A DNA stretch of 64,000 nucleotides from assembly GCA_041744575.1 (NCBI GenBank), contig JBGTKP010000056.1, positions 55,412 to 119,411 on the forward strand. The letters are read 5' to 3'. Positions 34,023 through 43,358 of the stretch are shown here, piece by piece. The DNA comes from JTS-RE37 sp041744575. GTDB taxonomy: Bacteria > Bacteroidota > Bacteroidia > Flavobacteriales > Flavobacteriaceae. A program made the translations under genes and the position numbers. Under the pieces are notes generated by a model. That model had not been told where the DNA came from, searched no databases, and worked only from the letters and a program-made list of their open reading frames with translations. Each line of letters begins with the position of its first letter. Within the stretch, counting starts at the first letter, position 1.

Positions 34023-36515
34023 ATGAGAAATTTTGGTTTTGTTTTTATTGCTTTCCTTTCCATCGGTCTGTCCGCACAGGAGCTGGTTGATATGAGTCAG
34101 GCTCCAACGGATAATGCCTATGCATCCGTGTTTGAATCGGAAGAAGAAGATTCAAACCTTTCAGAAAATTCCACAGAAGTTCCCCGGAGTGAATACATTA
34201 AAGCGACCGAGTATCTTGATATTCCGACCAGCCAAATCCGCGGAATTGCCGGAGTTCGTAACGGCTATTATGTGATCGCCGGAGTTTACAACAACCAAAA
34301 ATTTGCGGAGCGGCATGTGGAAAACATGAAAAGGAAAGGCCATAGTGTCAAGTTCTTTATCAAGCCGGATACTTTCCTGCACTACGTCTATCTGGAACAC
34401 CATCTCAACAGTCTGGAGGCGGTTGATGCAACCAGCCTGATCAGAAGCAGCAGACTGGTCAATGATGCCTGGATCCTCGAAGTGGTGAACAGTGAGGAAA
34501 TGAAAGTTTCCACTGTTTCTTCCCTGAAAGTTCGTAATTCTGAACCTGAAAATATCCCTTTTTATGATGCACTAATGGATTCAGATTCAGTTGGGATAGC
34601 CGGCAAGGCAGATCCGGTCAGCCTTAAGCTGATACAAAAGGCGGATCTATATTATGACAAATTATGGTATGCTGAAGCCGCAGAGCTATATGAACTTGCG
34701 CTCGGAAGAAGCCAGGACTCTTATTCATATCAGGTGGTACGAAGGGCCGGGGAATCGCGCTATTTCAATACCAATATGGAGGAGGCTTTTAAATGGTATG
34801 ATATCATTTTTGACCGCTACAGGGATGCAATGACGCCGGAAGATCTTTTCCGGTACGCAAATGCAGCGAAAGGCACGGGAAAATACGCAAAAGCCAAGCG
34901 TCTGATGCGGATCTATGATAAAGAGCAGGAGAATTACGTGCTTTCGGCACAGGCCGAAAGTGCTGAATCAAGGGAATTGGTACTGGACGGTTTACGCAAT
35001 GCAGAAGTTATTTTTGATATCCAAAATCTTCCTATCAATTCTGAGTTTTCAGATTTTGCTCCCATGTTTTATGACGAAGACAAAGTCGTTTTTGCATCAG
35101 CCATGGATAGTTCCTTTTTCCACACGCGAAGGTACAAATGGAACAACCAGCCTTTCCTTGATCTGTATGTGGCAAAAGTAGATTCTGCTTCAGACCAGGT
35201 TAAACCCGCCAAAAAATTCTCCAAAAAGATCAATACAAAGTACCACGAAGCTTCGGTCACCTTTTCTCCCGATGGTAAAACGGTTTATTTTACCAGGAAT
35301 AACTACGGGAAGAAATTGAAGCGGGATGCCAAGGGTACGAACCATCTCAAAATATATAGCTCCCGCCTTGAAGAAGGTGAGTGGACAGAGGCGGCTGAGT
35401 TGCCTTTTAACAATGACAATTATTCCACCGGTCATCCCGCCCTAACGCCGGATGGGAAGCAGCTTTATTTTATTTCGGATATGCCTGGCAGTCTGGGATA
35501 CACTGATATTTTCGTGGTTGATGTGCTGGGAGAGGGTGCGTTCTCAGAACCAAGGAATCTTGGACCGGAAATCAATACAGAGCGGAGAGAAATGTTTCCG
35601 TATATCAATGAGCATTCCCTTTACTTTGCCTCGGAAGGCCATATTGGACTGGGCGGACTAGACATATACGAAGTGCCGTTTGACGGAGGTCAGGGCTTTC
35701 TGGAAGTAAGGAATATGGGCCAGCCCATAAACAGCCGCCTGGATGACTTTTCCTTTGTTATGAATGAGGTTACTCAAAAGGGCTATTTCGCGTCCAACCG
35801 GCAAGGTGGAAAAGGGGATGATGATATTTATTCCTTTAAACGGATTGCCAAAGAACCTGTTATTGAAAATGCCATTACCGGAACCGTCAGTGATCCGATC
35901 ACCGGCGAAACTTTGTCGGAGGCTTCAGTGGCCCTGTTGAACGAAGATGGAACTCAGGTAAAGGAACTGATCACAGGACCAGATGGTCGATTTACCTTCG
36001 AGGATTTGGACAGCAATACCAAATACGTGCTGAAAACTAAGAAAACCACTTATTTCAATTTAGATACCGAAGTAGCAACCAAACTCAATGAAACCATTGT
36101 TGCAGATGTTCCCCTGAAAAAACTCAACGACATTATTGCGACCGAAGAGGGGGTGATGAAGCTTAAAACGGATATGATCTATTTCGACTTTGACAAATCT
36201 TATATCAGAAAAGATGCTGCCTCAGAACTTAATAAGCTTGTGGAGGTGATGAAAGAATACAAAGATATGGTCATTCGTGTAGAATCACATACGGATTCCC
36301 GCGGTAATGCTGCTTACAATAAATACCTTTCAAATCAAAGAGCGAACTCGACCAGAGACTACCTGATTCTTCAGGGCATCGACACGTCCAGAATTGAAAG
36401 TGCGGTAGGTTATGGGGAAGAACGACTCCTGAATGAGTGCAATGGCAGTATTCGGTGCTCGTCTGCTAACCATCAAATCAACAGACGCTCTGAATTTATC
36501 ATCGTAAGGATGTAA
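34023..36515 (+). CDS. OmpA family protein with SPOR-like, PD40 and carboxypeptidase-regulatory-like domains (PorE-like)
   Basis: An 830-residue envelope protein. The signal peptide is MRNFGFVFIAFLSIGLSAQ, with cleavage probably after Ala18. A SPOR-like module spans about residues 74-155 (GVRNGYYVIAGVYN, then a terminal DAWILEV). A helical TPR-like segment lies at about 195-300 and WD40/PD40-type beta-propeller repeats at about 340-600. A carboxypeptidase-regulatory-like domain (about 615-700) and a C-terminal OmpA domain (about 715-830) follow; the latter has IYFDFDKSYIRKDA and ESHTDSRGNAAYN for peptidoglycan binding. This order is that of PorE and related T9SS/gliding periplasmic proteins that link the secretion machine to peptidoglycan. 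The start is preferred over the upstream TTG. Confidence 0.85.
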   Translation: MRNFGFVFIAFLSIGLSAQELVDMSQAPTDNAYASVFESEEEDSNLSENSTEVPRSEYIKATEYLDIPTSQIRGIAGVRNGYYVIAGVYNNQKFAERHVENMKRKGHSVKFFIKPDTFLHYVYLEHHLNSLEAVDATSLIRSSRLVNDAWILEVVNSEEMKVSTVSSLKVRNSEPENIPFYDALMDSDSVGIAGKADPVSLKLIQKADLYYDKLWYAEAAELYELALGRSQDSYSYQVVRRAGESRYFNTNMEEAFKWYDIIFDRYRDAMTPEDLFRYANAAKGTGKYAKAKRLMRIYDKEQENYVLSAQAESAESRELVLDGLRNAEVIFDIQNLPINSEFSDFAPMFYDEDKVVFASAMDSSFFHTRRYKWNNQPFLDLYVAKVDSASDQVKPAKKFSKKINTKYHEASVTFSPDGKTVYFTRNNYGKKLKRDAKGTNHLKIYSSRLEEGEWTEAAELPFNNDNYSTGHPALTPDGKQLYFISDMPGSLGYTDIFVVDVLGEGAFSEPRNLGPEINTERREMFPYINEHSLYFASEGHIGLGGLDIYEVPFDGGQGFLEVRNMGQPINSRLDDFSFVMNEVTQKGYFASNRQGGKGDDDIYSFKRIAKEPVIENAITGTVSDPITGETLSEASVALLNEDGTQVKELITGPDGRFTFEDLDSNTKYVLKTKKTTYFNLDTEVATKLNETIVADVPLKKLNDIIATEEGVMKLKTDMIYFDFDKSYIRKDAASELNKLVEVMKEYKDMVIRVESHTDSRGNAAYNKYLSNQRANSTRDYLILQGIDTSRIESAVGYGEERLLNECNGSIRCSSANHQINRRSEFIIVRM

Positions 36516-36909
36516 TTTAAAACCTTCCGGTATCTTCATAAAAACAGATCTTCCCGCTCTGGAAATAAACCTATTTAAAATCATTAAGTTATAGCGTCTG
36601 CTATTTTTCTATGGGCTATCCCACGGACATCACCTTAATTTCCCTTTGGAAATAATTGCTTTTCAACAATAGGCCATCAGTAAAAAATTCCAGTAAGCCC
36701 GATTTCCGCAAACGGTTATACTCATCCTGTGGAGAAGGAATTCCCGGGTTCCGGGTGACCAATAGTCATGGGGATATACTTGCGGGCCATGCGCAAATGT
36801 CAAATCAGGATGTGGTGCAGGGGTTGACATGAAGAATTAAAATGATAAGATAAGCGGGATCAAATGGGATAGGGCATACGACTTGCCAGGTTGATACCTG
36901 TTGCCCTTC
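36516..36909. other. 394-base convergent intergenic region, no gene seen
   Basis: It separates the OmpA-like gene from the convergent DUF4837 gene. A short GC-rich inverted repeat (CCCGG...CCGGG near 36747) is present without a T-run. I see no coding or RNA gene signal here. Confidence 0.5.
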
Positions 36910-37893
36910 TTATTTGAAGCTCACTGTTTTCAGAATGGCTTCAAGTTCAAACATATAATCCCTTTTATTGGTGGCTGGCGCAAAGGTAAAGCCTTCGATA
37001 ATCAGCTTTCTGTTGTTCTTGCTATCATCGATAACATAAGTCAGAAATGGTCCGGCCATAGGATAGTTTTGCATTTCCCAAATACCCCTGAACTCCGATG
37101 CCTGATGTCCTCCAATTTTTGCGGGAAAAACATAGGGCGCAAAGGCCTTTTCGGTTGACATATAGGTCACCTTGTTAGGAATGTCAGGCCCGGGAACATA
37201 TTTCTTGCCGATCGAGTCCCTCATTACCACAAAGTCCCTGACAAATGTGGAATCATTGTTCAAATTATTAGCGGGAAGGGCATAAACAATGATATTAAGG
37301 GTGCCCTTAGGGATTTCACGGTCAATCCAGACAAAATTATCTTCTTGCTTCCCCACCTTATATAAAGACGGGAGGTGCATTTTTATTCCGAATTTTTCTT
37401 CCAGGATTTTTTCCTTGCTGAGTGATCTCAACAAGCGTTGTTGTGCTTCCCTTAGTTCCATTTGCTCAATCTCCGCAATCATCTCAGGTGCATGCTCGTC
37501 CAGATTGGCTATTATTTCTTCCGTAGTATTTCCTTTGACAACTGCCACTTTTTGAGGACTTGCATAGAGATCGGTTTTAACGTGCCCCACGTTTACCGTA
37601 TCGAGGCTGACGAACAGGACAGACCTCCTGTATCGCGTAGTCCCTGTGAACACCTTCTGAGGCATCTGCTCTATGGAAAATTTAGCTTCGTCCCAGGTCA
37701 GGCCGACAATCGGGGAGGCAAAGTATTCTCTTACCTTATCGCCGACTTCTCCTTCCCACAGGTTTTTTTCCATAACAACGGCAAGGGTATTCATCGCTCC
37801 CACCGAAGGTGGTAAATAGGTTTTTTGATCAGAATCCCCGCAGGCGCAGATCAGGAGGAAGAGGAATGCTACTAGTGTCCCGGTTTTTTTCAT
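36910..37893 (-). CDS. DUF4837 family lipoprotein
   Basis: A 327-residue protein with a lipoprotein signal peptide. The lipobox LICAC ends at Cys18 and is followed by GDSD, fitting Bacteroidota export signals. The body contains the segment GLTWDEAKFSIEQMP and a conserved C-terminal region (GGHQASEFRGIWEM, GPFLTYVIDD) that I associate with DUF4837, a Bacteroidota family of unknown function. It lies 12 bases downstream of the lytic transglycosylase gene, so the two are likely cotranscribed and may act together in the cell envelope. Confidence 0.85.
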   Translation of the reverse strand: MKKTGTLVAFLFLLICACGDSDQKTYLPPSVGAMNTLAVVMEKNLWEGEVGDKVREYFASPIVGLTWDEAKFSIEQMPQKVFTGTTRYRRSVLFVSLDTVNVGHVKTDLYASPQKVAVVKGNTTEEIIANLDEHAPEMIAEIEQMELREAQQRLLRSLSKEKILEEKFGIKMHLPSLYKVGKQEDNFVWIDREIPKGTLNIIVYALPANNLNNDSTFVRDFVVMRDSIGKKYVPGPDIPNKVTYMSTEKAFAPYVFPAKIGGHQASEFRGIWEMQNYPMAGPFLTYVIDDSKNNRKLIIEGFTFAPATNKRDYMFELEAILKTVSFK

Positions 37894-37905
37894 TAACGAT
37901 TTGCT

Positions 37906-39543
37906 TTACGATGAACAATTACACAATTTTATCTTTGTGCCAGGTATTAAATTGTTCCCGCTAATACCGTTCCATTCTCGTAAATTCTCAATAGTAATTC
38001 CCGGATATTTTCTGGAAATGGTCCAAAGTGAATCTCCTTCCTGCACTGTATGTATTTTAATAGCAGCCGATAAATCCCTGCTGCCGGCACCTGAAGTGGT
38101 TTCATTCCCGGAAGTGACGAGCTGCGTGACCGGTTTGCCTGGAAAAATTGTCAGCCGCTGTCCGACCCTGAGATTATTGCTCCGAAGCCCGTTCCATTCC
38201 TTAAGTTGACTCACCCCAACCCCATATCTGCTCGCTATCCTTCCAAGATAATCCCCGCTACGTACCTTGTATCGGATCTTGTCCTGCTCTTTGACCAGTT
38301 GGGGGAGCGGGGATTCCATACTATTGAGTTCCTTTGCTACATGTGAATAAATGGCCTCCTCGTTAGCCACGAACTTGCCAATGGCATATTGTGGCAGACG
38401 AAGGGTGTAGGATTTACCATCCACTTTAGGGATCACGTTTAATTTATAAGAAGGATTAAGTATAATCAGCTCCTCCAAACTAACCCCCACCAATTGGGAA
38501 ATTTGATCAAAAGTAATCATGTGCCTGATCTGTACGGTATCTGTTTCAAAATATGGGCGTTCTGCCTTTTTCCGTTGAATTCCGTGCTCATCGGCATATT
38601 CAAATAAGTACATGGTTGCCAGCAGGGCCGGGACATAGCCCGCTGTCTCCCTTGGCAGGTTGTGCCGGATATTCCAGTAGTTTGTATAACCCCCGGATCT
38701 TCTGATGGCCTTGTTCACATTTCCCGGTCCTGAGTTGTACGCCGCGAGTGCCAAATCCCAGTCTCCGAAAATATCATGGAGTTTGGAGAGGTACTCGCAG
38801 GCGGCCTTTGTCGACTTGATAGGATCACTACGTTCGTCCACATAGCTGTTTACATTCAGATCATACATTTTACCAGTGCCATACATGAATTGCCAAAGGC
38901 CTGTCGCGCCGACCCTTGATTTGGCTCTGGGATTAAGTGCGGATTCAACGATGGCAAGATATTTTATCTCAAGCGGGATGTTGTAATTGTCCAGTTCCTG
39001 TTCAAAAAGAGGAAAATAGAACTGGCTCGCAATAAGCATTCGTTCCATCATATCTTTTTTACGGGTCAGAAAGGAACGAATAACGTTTTCAAGAGACGGA
39101 TTGTAGGTGATGTTAAGGGGAGATTTCTGATTCATCTTTTCAAGGCGCTGTTTTAAAACCTCCGTATCAAGATCTACAAAGCCCAGAGCATTCGTATCCG
39201 GATAGGTGACCGACTGGTACATTTCATCCGACAGCGCAGCGCTTTCCCGCAATTCTTTCATCCAAAGACTATCATAAACAACAGCTTTGGCAAAATCTGC
39301 CAGACTGTAACCCGATAACTTTTTATTCAGTACGGCTGGCTGTTTTTTTGTTCCGGCAGTGGTTTCCATGAGTTCCATCTGCTCGAGGCCCTTCATATCC
39401 ATTGCCAGCGTATCCCCTGAAATCTCAGTCCCTTCGGGAATTTCGGTATCAGGGAAATTGTTTTCGCCCTGTTGTTGCCCCAGAAGCGGGATAGCCATAA
39501 AACAACACAACGTCGTTACCAAAATCTTTGAAAATAAACCCAT
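37906..39543 (-). CDS. mltD: Membrane-bound lytic murein transglycosylase D-like protein with LysM domains
   Basis: A 545-residue periplasmic protein with a signal peptide (MGLFSKILVTTLCCFMAIP, then LLGQ). The SLT/goose-lysozyme-like catalytic domain covers about residues 165-330. Its catalytic Glu is in AIVESALNPRAKS, followed by GATGLWQFMYGTG and LAAYNSGPGNVNKA. Two LysM motifs lie in the C-terminal part (YKVRSGDYLGRIASRYGV at about 425 and HTVQEGDSLWTISRKYPG near 500). It cleaves peptidoglycan glycan strands to anhydromuropeptides. It leads the two-gene unit with the DUF4837 lipoprotein. Confidence 0.92.
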   Translation of the reverse strand: MGLFSKILVTTLCCFMAIPLLGQQQGENNFPDTEIPEGTEISGDTLAMDMKGLEQMELMETTAGTKKQPAVLNKKLSGYSLADFAKAVVYDSLWMKELRESAALSDEMYQSVTYPDTNALGFVDLDTEVLKQRLEKMNQKSPLNITYNPSLENVIRSFLTRKKDMMERMLIASQFYFPLFEQELDNYNIPLEIKYLAIVESALNPRAKSRVGATGLWQFMYGTGKMYDLNVNSYVDERSDPIKSTKAACEYLSKLHDIFGDWDLALAAYNSGPGNVNKAIRRSGGYTNYWNIRHNLPRETAGYVPALLATMYLFEYADEHGIQRKKAERPYFETDTVQIRHMITFDQISQLVGVSLEELIILNPSYKLNVIPKVDGKSYTLRLPQYAIGKFVANEEAIYSHVAKELNSMESPLPQLVKEQDKIRYKVRSGDYLGRIASRYGVGVSQLKEWNGLRSNNLRVGQRLTIFPGKPVTQLVTSGNETTSGAGSRDLSAAIKIHTVQEGDSLWTISRKYPGITIENLREWNGISGNNLIPGTKIKLCNCSS

Positions 39544-39657
39544 AGATGTAAAATTTTGCCCAGGGGGCCAACGAAAATCGTCGTTTTTTGTGAAACAATA
39601 AAATCAGTACCCATGAATCTGATTGACTCAGAAGTATCCCTTTTATCGATAACGACT

Positions 39658-40851
39658 TTAAGACGCTAATATTGCGGCTATTCCGGGCAGGGTTTTGCCT
39701 TCAAGACTCTCCAGCATGGCCCCACCTCCCGTTGATACATAACTCACCCTTTCTTCAAAGCCGAATTGTTTTACGGCCGCTACAGAATCGCCACCGCCCA
39801 CAAGGCTAAATGCCCCATTCTCAGTGGCCTCTGAAACCGCTTTCCCGATGGAGATCGTCCCTTTGGCAAAGGGCTCCATCTCGAACACTCCTACAGGTCC
39901 GTTCCACAAGATGGTTTTGGATGAACGGATAACCTCCCGGAATAGTTTCAAGGTTTCAGGTCCCGCATCCAGACCCTGCCATCCATCCGGGATCTGATCC
40001 ACCGCCACAACCCTTGTATTCGCCTCAGCGTCAAAGTCGTCCGCAGCCAGTACATCAACCGGCAGGTGTACCTTAACGCCTTTTTCGGCGGCCTTTCTCA
40101 AAATGTCGGTGGCAAGGTCGGTTTTATCGGTTTCACATATGGAATCCCCCACCTGGCCCCCTCTGGCCTTCACAAAGGTGTAGGTCATCCCTCCCCCGAT
40201 GATCAAATGGTCTACCTTATCCAAAATATTTTCTATGATGGTAATTTTGGAAGAAACTTTAGCTCCGCCAAGGATGGCGGTTACAGGTTTTTCGCCGGAT
40301 TCCATTACTTTTCGAATCGCCTCAATTTCCCTGGCCATGAGATAGCCGAATCCTTTTGCCTCAGGAAATGAATTGGCGATTATGGTCGTGGATGCATGGG
40401 CCCGGTGTGCCGTACCGAAGGCATCGTTTATATAGATGTCGCCGAGCTCCGCCAGCTCTGCAGCAAAGGCCTCATCGCCCTCTTCTTCTTCCCGGTGAAA
40501 TCGCAGGTTTTCCAGCAGCAGGATCTCTCCTGGCTTTAATGCGGCAGAAGCTTTTACGGCCTTTTCCCCAATACAATCCTCCGCAAACAATACCGGGACT
40601 TCAAGGATATCGGAAACCTTATTGCGGATATGTTTAAGGGAAAGGTCAGGGTCAGGACGCCCTTCCGGTCTTCCCAGATGGCTCATCAAAATTGCGCTGC
40701 CTCCATCCTTTATCACTTTCATTATAGTGGCCCTGGCCGCGGTGATCCGGTTCGTATCAGTGACCTGGAAGTCTCCGTCCAGGGGAACATTAAAATCCAC
40801 GCGTATAAGTGCTTTCTTCTTATCAAAATTGAAATCGTCCACTGTTTTCAT
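39658..40851 (-). CDS. pgk: Phosphoglycerate kinase
   Basis: A 397-residue cytosolic glycolytic enzyme that transfers phosphate from 1,3-bisphosphoglycerate to ADP. Motifs are KKALIRVDFNVPLDGDF, LMSHLGRPEGRPDPD, ENLRFHREEEEGDE, FGTAHRAHAST, the hinge/ATP segment ILGGAKVSSKI, and GPVGVFEMEPFAKGT with the final VGGGDSVAAV. I used the ATG at 40851. The open frame extends 28 codons further upstream, into the promoter region, without homology. A near-match -7 box (TACATTTA, 40876-40883) lies at a suitable distance. Confidence 0.97.
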   Translation of the reverse strand: MKTVDDFNFDKKKALIRVDFNVPLDGDFQVTDTNRITAARATIMKVIKDGGSAILMSHLGRPEGRPDPDLSLKHIRNKVSDILEVPVLFAEDCIGEKAVKASAALKPGEILLLENLRFHREEEEGDEAFAAELAELGDIYINDAFGTAHRAHASTTIIANSFPEAKGFGYLMAREIEAIRKVMESGEKPVTAILGGAKVSSKITIIENILDKVDHLIIGGGMTYTFVKARGGQVGDSICETDKTDLATDILRKAAEKGVKVHLPVDVLAADDFDAEANTRVVAVDQIPDGWQGLDAGPETLKLFREVIRSSKTILWNGPVGVFEMEPFAKGTISIGKAVSEATENGAFSLVGGGDSVAAVKQFGFEERVSYVSTGGGAMLESLEGKTLPGIAAILAS

Positions 40852-40949
40852 GCTGAGCCACTTTTTTAGGGTTCGTAAATGTACCAATTTAAGGCCTGTT
40901 AGTACCGTGTGACACCATATAATTTTACTGGTCATGAGGGGAAAAACAT

Positions 40950-40957
40950 TATATTTG
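40950..40957 (+). promoter_or_regulatory. Putative -7 promoter box for the delta' gene (TATATTTG)
   Basis: A perfect TAnnTTTG match ending six bases before the ATG at 40963. Transcription would start at about the start codon, another case suggesting a leaderless message. Confidence 0.5.
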
Positions 40958-40962
40958 AAACT

Positions 40963-42105
40963 ATGACATTTGCCGATATTTTAGGGCTTTCCCATATTAA
41001 AAATCATCTCAAATCGAGCGCGGATGCCGGCAGGATTCCGCACGCCCAGCTCTTTGTGGGCCCTGAGGGTTCCGGGACTCTTCCGGCTGCTATTGCCTAT
41101 TCCCGGTATGTTTTATGTGGCGATGATCCCGGAGAAGATCTGCCTGCCTGTCATAAAAAGTGTGCCAATCTTTCACATCCGGATTTGCACTTTGCATTTC
41201 CGGTATCAAACACAGACAAATTTAAGAATCACGCCGTCAGTAATCATTTCATGCCTCAATGGCGTCAATTTATACAGGAACAGCCTTATGGAAATTTGTT
41301 TGATTGGTTAAGGCTCATTGGCATCGAGAAAAAACAAGGCCAGATTGGGGTGGATGAGGCGCTGGAAATCGTCAGAAAACTTGCATTGAAATCTTACGAA
41401 GGCGGGTATAAAATTATGATTATCTGGATGGCGGAAAAAATGAATACCGCAGCCTCCAATAAACTGCTTAAACTTATTGAAGAACCTCCTGATAAAACAG
41501 TTTTTATTTTAGTTGCAGAAGACGAGGAACAAATCCTGCAAACCATTCGCTCGAGGTGCCAGGTACTTCATTTTCCCCCATTATCGGAAATGACAATTTC
41601 GCAAGCCCTGATGAGCAAAGGTTTGCCAAGTTCTGAGGCAATGCGCGTTGCTCATGAGGCTAACGGCAATTTTAACAAGGCCCTGGATCTCATGCGTCAG
41701 GATTCAGAAGAACTCGTTTTTGAAAAATGGTTTGTGCAATGGGTGCGAAGTGCCTTTAAGGCAAAAGGGAACAAAACAGCTGTCCATGAATTGATCCTTT
41801 GGAGTGAAGTAGTGGCAAGTACCGGCCGCGAAGCGCAAAAGAATTTTTTACTTTATTGCCTTGCGGTCATGCGTCAGGCGCTGCTTATGAATTACGGCAT
41901 TGATGCCCTTGTCTTTATGAAGATGCACATAGGAGTATTCAAACTTGAGAAATTTGCACCCTTTATTCACGAGGGGAATATAGAGGCGATTTCCAATGAA
42001 CTTGAAGAGGCTATATTCCATATTGAACGCAATGGCAACTCAAAGCTCATCCTTACAGATTTATCGATCAAGCTAACACGTCTGCTTCACATGAAGGCTG
42101 CTTAA
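40963..42105 (+). CDS. holB: DNA polymerase III subunit delta'
   Basis: A 380-residue clamp-loader subunit. The N-terminal AAA+ domain begins MTFADILGLSHIKNHLKS. It has the zinc-site Cys residues in LCGDDPGEDLPACHKKC, the motif AEKMNTAASNKLLKLIEEPP and the sensor TIRSRCQVLHF. The Walker A motif is degenerate (VGPEGSGTLPAA), as expected for delta', which does not bind ATP. The gene appears complete. The ATG at 40963 is preferred over the ATG at 40909 because the upstream part overlaps a promoter box. A small membrane protein gene follows after 37 bases. Confidence 0.93.
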   Translation: MTFADILGLSHIKNHLKSSADAGRIPHAQLFVGPEGSGTLPAAIAYSRYVLCGDDPGEDLPACHKKCANLSHPDLHFAFPVSNTDKFKNHAVSNHFMPQWRQFIQEQPYGNLFDWLRLIGIEKKQGQIGVDEALEIVRKLALKSYEGGYKIMIIWMAEKMNTAASNKLLKLIEEPPDKTVFILVAEDEEQILQTIRSRCQVLHFPPLSEMTISQALMSKGLPSSEAMRVAHEANGNFNKALDLMRQDSEELVFEKWFVQWVRSAFKAKGNKTAVHELILWSEVVASTGREAQKNFLLYCLAVMRQALLMNYGIDALVFMKMHIGVFKLEKFAPFIHEGNIEAISNELEEAIFHIERNGNSKLILTDLSIKLTRLLHMKAA

Positions 42106-42142
42106 ATCAACGAACCATTTCCTAACGGTACCAAAGAATGCT

Positions 42143-42541
42143 ATGAATTCCATTTTAATTCACGCCACAGAAATACTGCTGTTGTTATTTTTGATCATCA
42201 CCTTTCTTCAAAGCGGAATTGATAAGGTTTTCCACTGGAATGGAAATCTTATCTGGCTAAAGCAGCATTTTGCTGATACGCCATTAAAAGACCTGGTTCC
42301 GATTCTACTCGCGATTATCCTCCTGGCGGAGATGGCCTCAGGTACACTATGTGCCACAGGCATTTACCAGTTGCTTATTATGGGAACGAATACCCTGGCA
42401 CTCTACGGGGCCATTTTATCCTGCACAACCTTGCTCATGCTTCTTTTTGGTCAGCGTATGGCAAAAGATTACGATGGTGCCAAAACGATTGCGGTGTATT
42501 TTGTGCCGGCTATTTTTCTTGTATTCCTTTTGCAAGGCTGA
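42143..42541 (+). CDS. DoxX-like small membrane protein
   Basis: A 132-residue protein with four predicted membrane helices (about residues 8-26, 49-69, 78-99 and 115-131). It has a short loop with the motif SGIDKVFHWNGN, which resembles DoxX/MauE-type proteins. The function is unknown; DoxX relatives are linked to redox processes at the membrane. It follows the clamp-loader gene on the same strand and is convergent with the OmpH-like gene (48-base gap). Confidence 0.6.
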   Translation: MNSILIHATEILLLLFLIITFLQSGIDKVFHWNGNLIWLKQHFADTPLKDLVPILLAIILLAEMASGTLCATGIYQLLIMGTNTLALYGAILSCTTLLMLLFGQRMAKDYDGAKTIAVYFVPAIFLVFLLQG

Positions 42542-42589
42542 CAACCGTTAAGAGGTCTTTCATTTTATCAACAGGGATACAAGGGGTAT

Positions 42590-43096
42590 TTATTTCTTGT
42601 ATTTCTCATTGAGCATCTTGAGGATTTCATCTGTCAGGTCGTTACCTTCGTTTCCAAACAATACACTACCGCCATCACCACCACCTAAAATATAAGTATA
42701 ATCATGGCTTTCACCATAAGCTCTGATTTCTTCTTTTACCTTGGTGATCAGGGTGTCCATTTCTACTTGTCCCTGAGATTGCAATTTTTGCTCTTCCTGT
42801 TGTAACTGCTGTCCTATCATCTGCCCGCGCTGCTGAAGTTGGCCATACTGTTCCTGGGCTTCCTTCTGGGCCATAGTCTGGGCCTTCGACTGAAACTGCT
42901 GTGCTTCCATCTGAAAGGCCTGTGAGACACTGTCCCGCCGTTTATTCAATGCATCCGACTGAACTTTATACTTCGCTTCGATATCTATCTTTTCCTGATA
43001 CTTATCCATAAGTTTGACATTATCCACAAATCCGATCCTTTGTTGCTGACATGACATCACAATGAATAATAAGCCGCTGAAAACTATTTTCCTCAT
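42590..43096 (-). CDS. OmpH/Skp-like lipoprotein
   Basis: A 168-residue protein with a lipobox (VMSCQQQR, Cys at about residue 15), followed by GFVDNVKLMDKYQEK and a long Gln/Glu-rich alpha-helical coiled-coil region (about residues 40-125). A globular end contains ELRAYG-like sequence (EEIRAYGESHDYTYILGGG). This is the OmpH/Skp layout, a trimeric periplasmic chaperone for outer-membrane proteins, here apparently lipid-anchored. I used the ATG at 43096 because the earlier TTG overlaps a promoter box. Confidence 0.85.
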   Translation of the reverse strand: MRKIVFSGLLFIVMSCQQQRIGFVDNVKLMDKYQEKIDIEAKYKVQSDALNKRRDSVSQAFQMEAQQFQSKAQTMAQKEAQEQYGQLQQRGQMIGQQLQQEEQKLQSQGQVEMDTLITKVKEEIRAYGESHDYTYILGGGDGGSVLFGNEGNDLTDEILKMLNEKYKK

Positions 43097-43117
43097 TATA
43101 TGTGTTTTTTGGTGGTG

Positions 43118-43125
43118 CAAAAATA
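43118..43125 (-). promoter_or_regulatory. Putative -7 promoter box for the OmpH-like gene (TATTTTTG)
   Basis: A perfect TAnnTTTG match. The predicted leader to the ATG at 43096 is about 16 bases. Confidence 0.5.
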
Positions 43126-43358
43126 ACAAAGCTTTGTTATAATTATAAATAATTAGCCTATTTCCATTTTACATCAGTTTTCTCATATACTTTTTCCGGG
43201 TTAAAGCGTCTTTTGTTATAAAACTTCAAATAGGGACACGCTATTCTTTTTACGGAATACATTGGAATTATCTATTGGCTGCAGCGCTCTCAGAACCTCC
43301 CTACGACCTTTATATGACGGTAAGCTATAATATACGCCTCCTGCTCTCAATTCGTAGC

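Noticed and set aside
43020..43028. DnaA-box-like TTATCCACA (also at 3630-3638 and 26280-26288)
   Set aside because: Single, widely spaced matches inside coding sequence without clustering or an AT-rich unwinding region; not an origin by this evidence.
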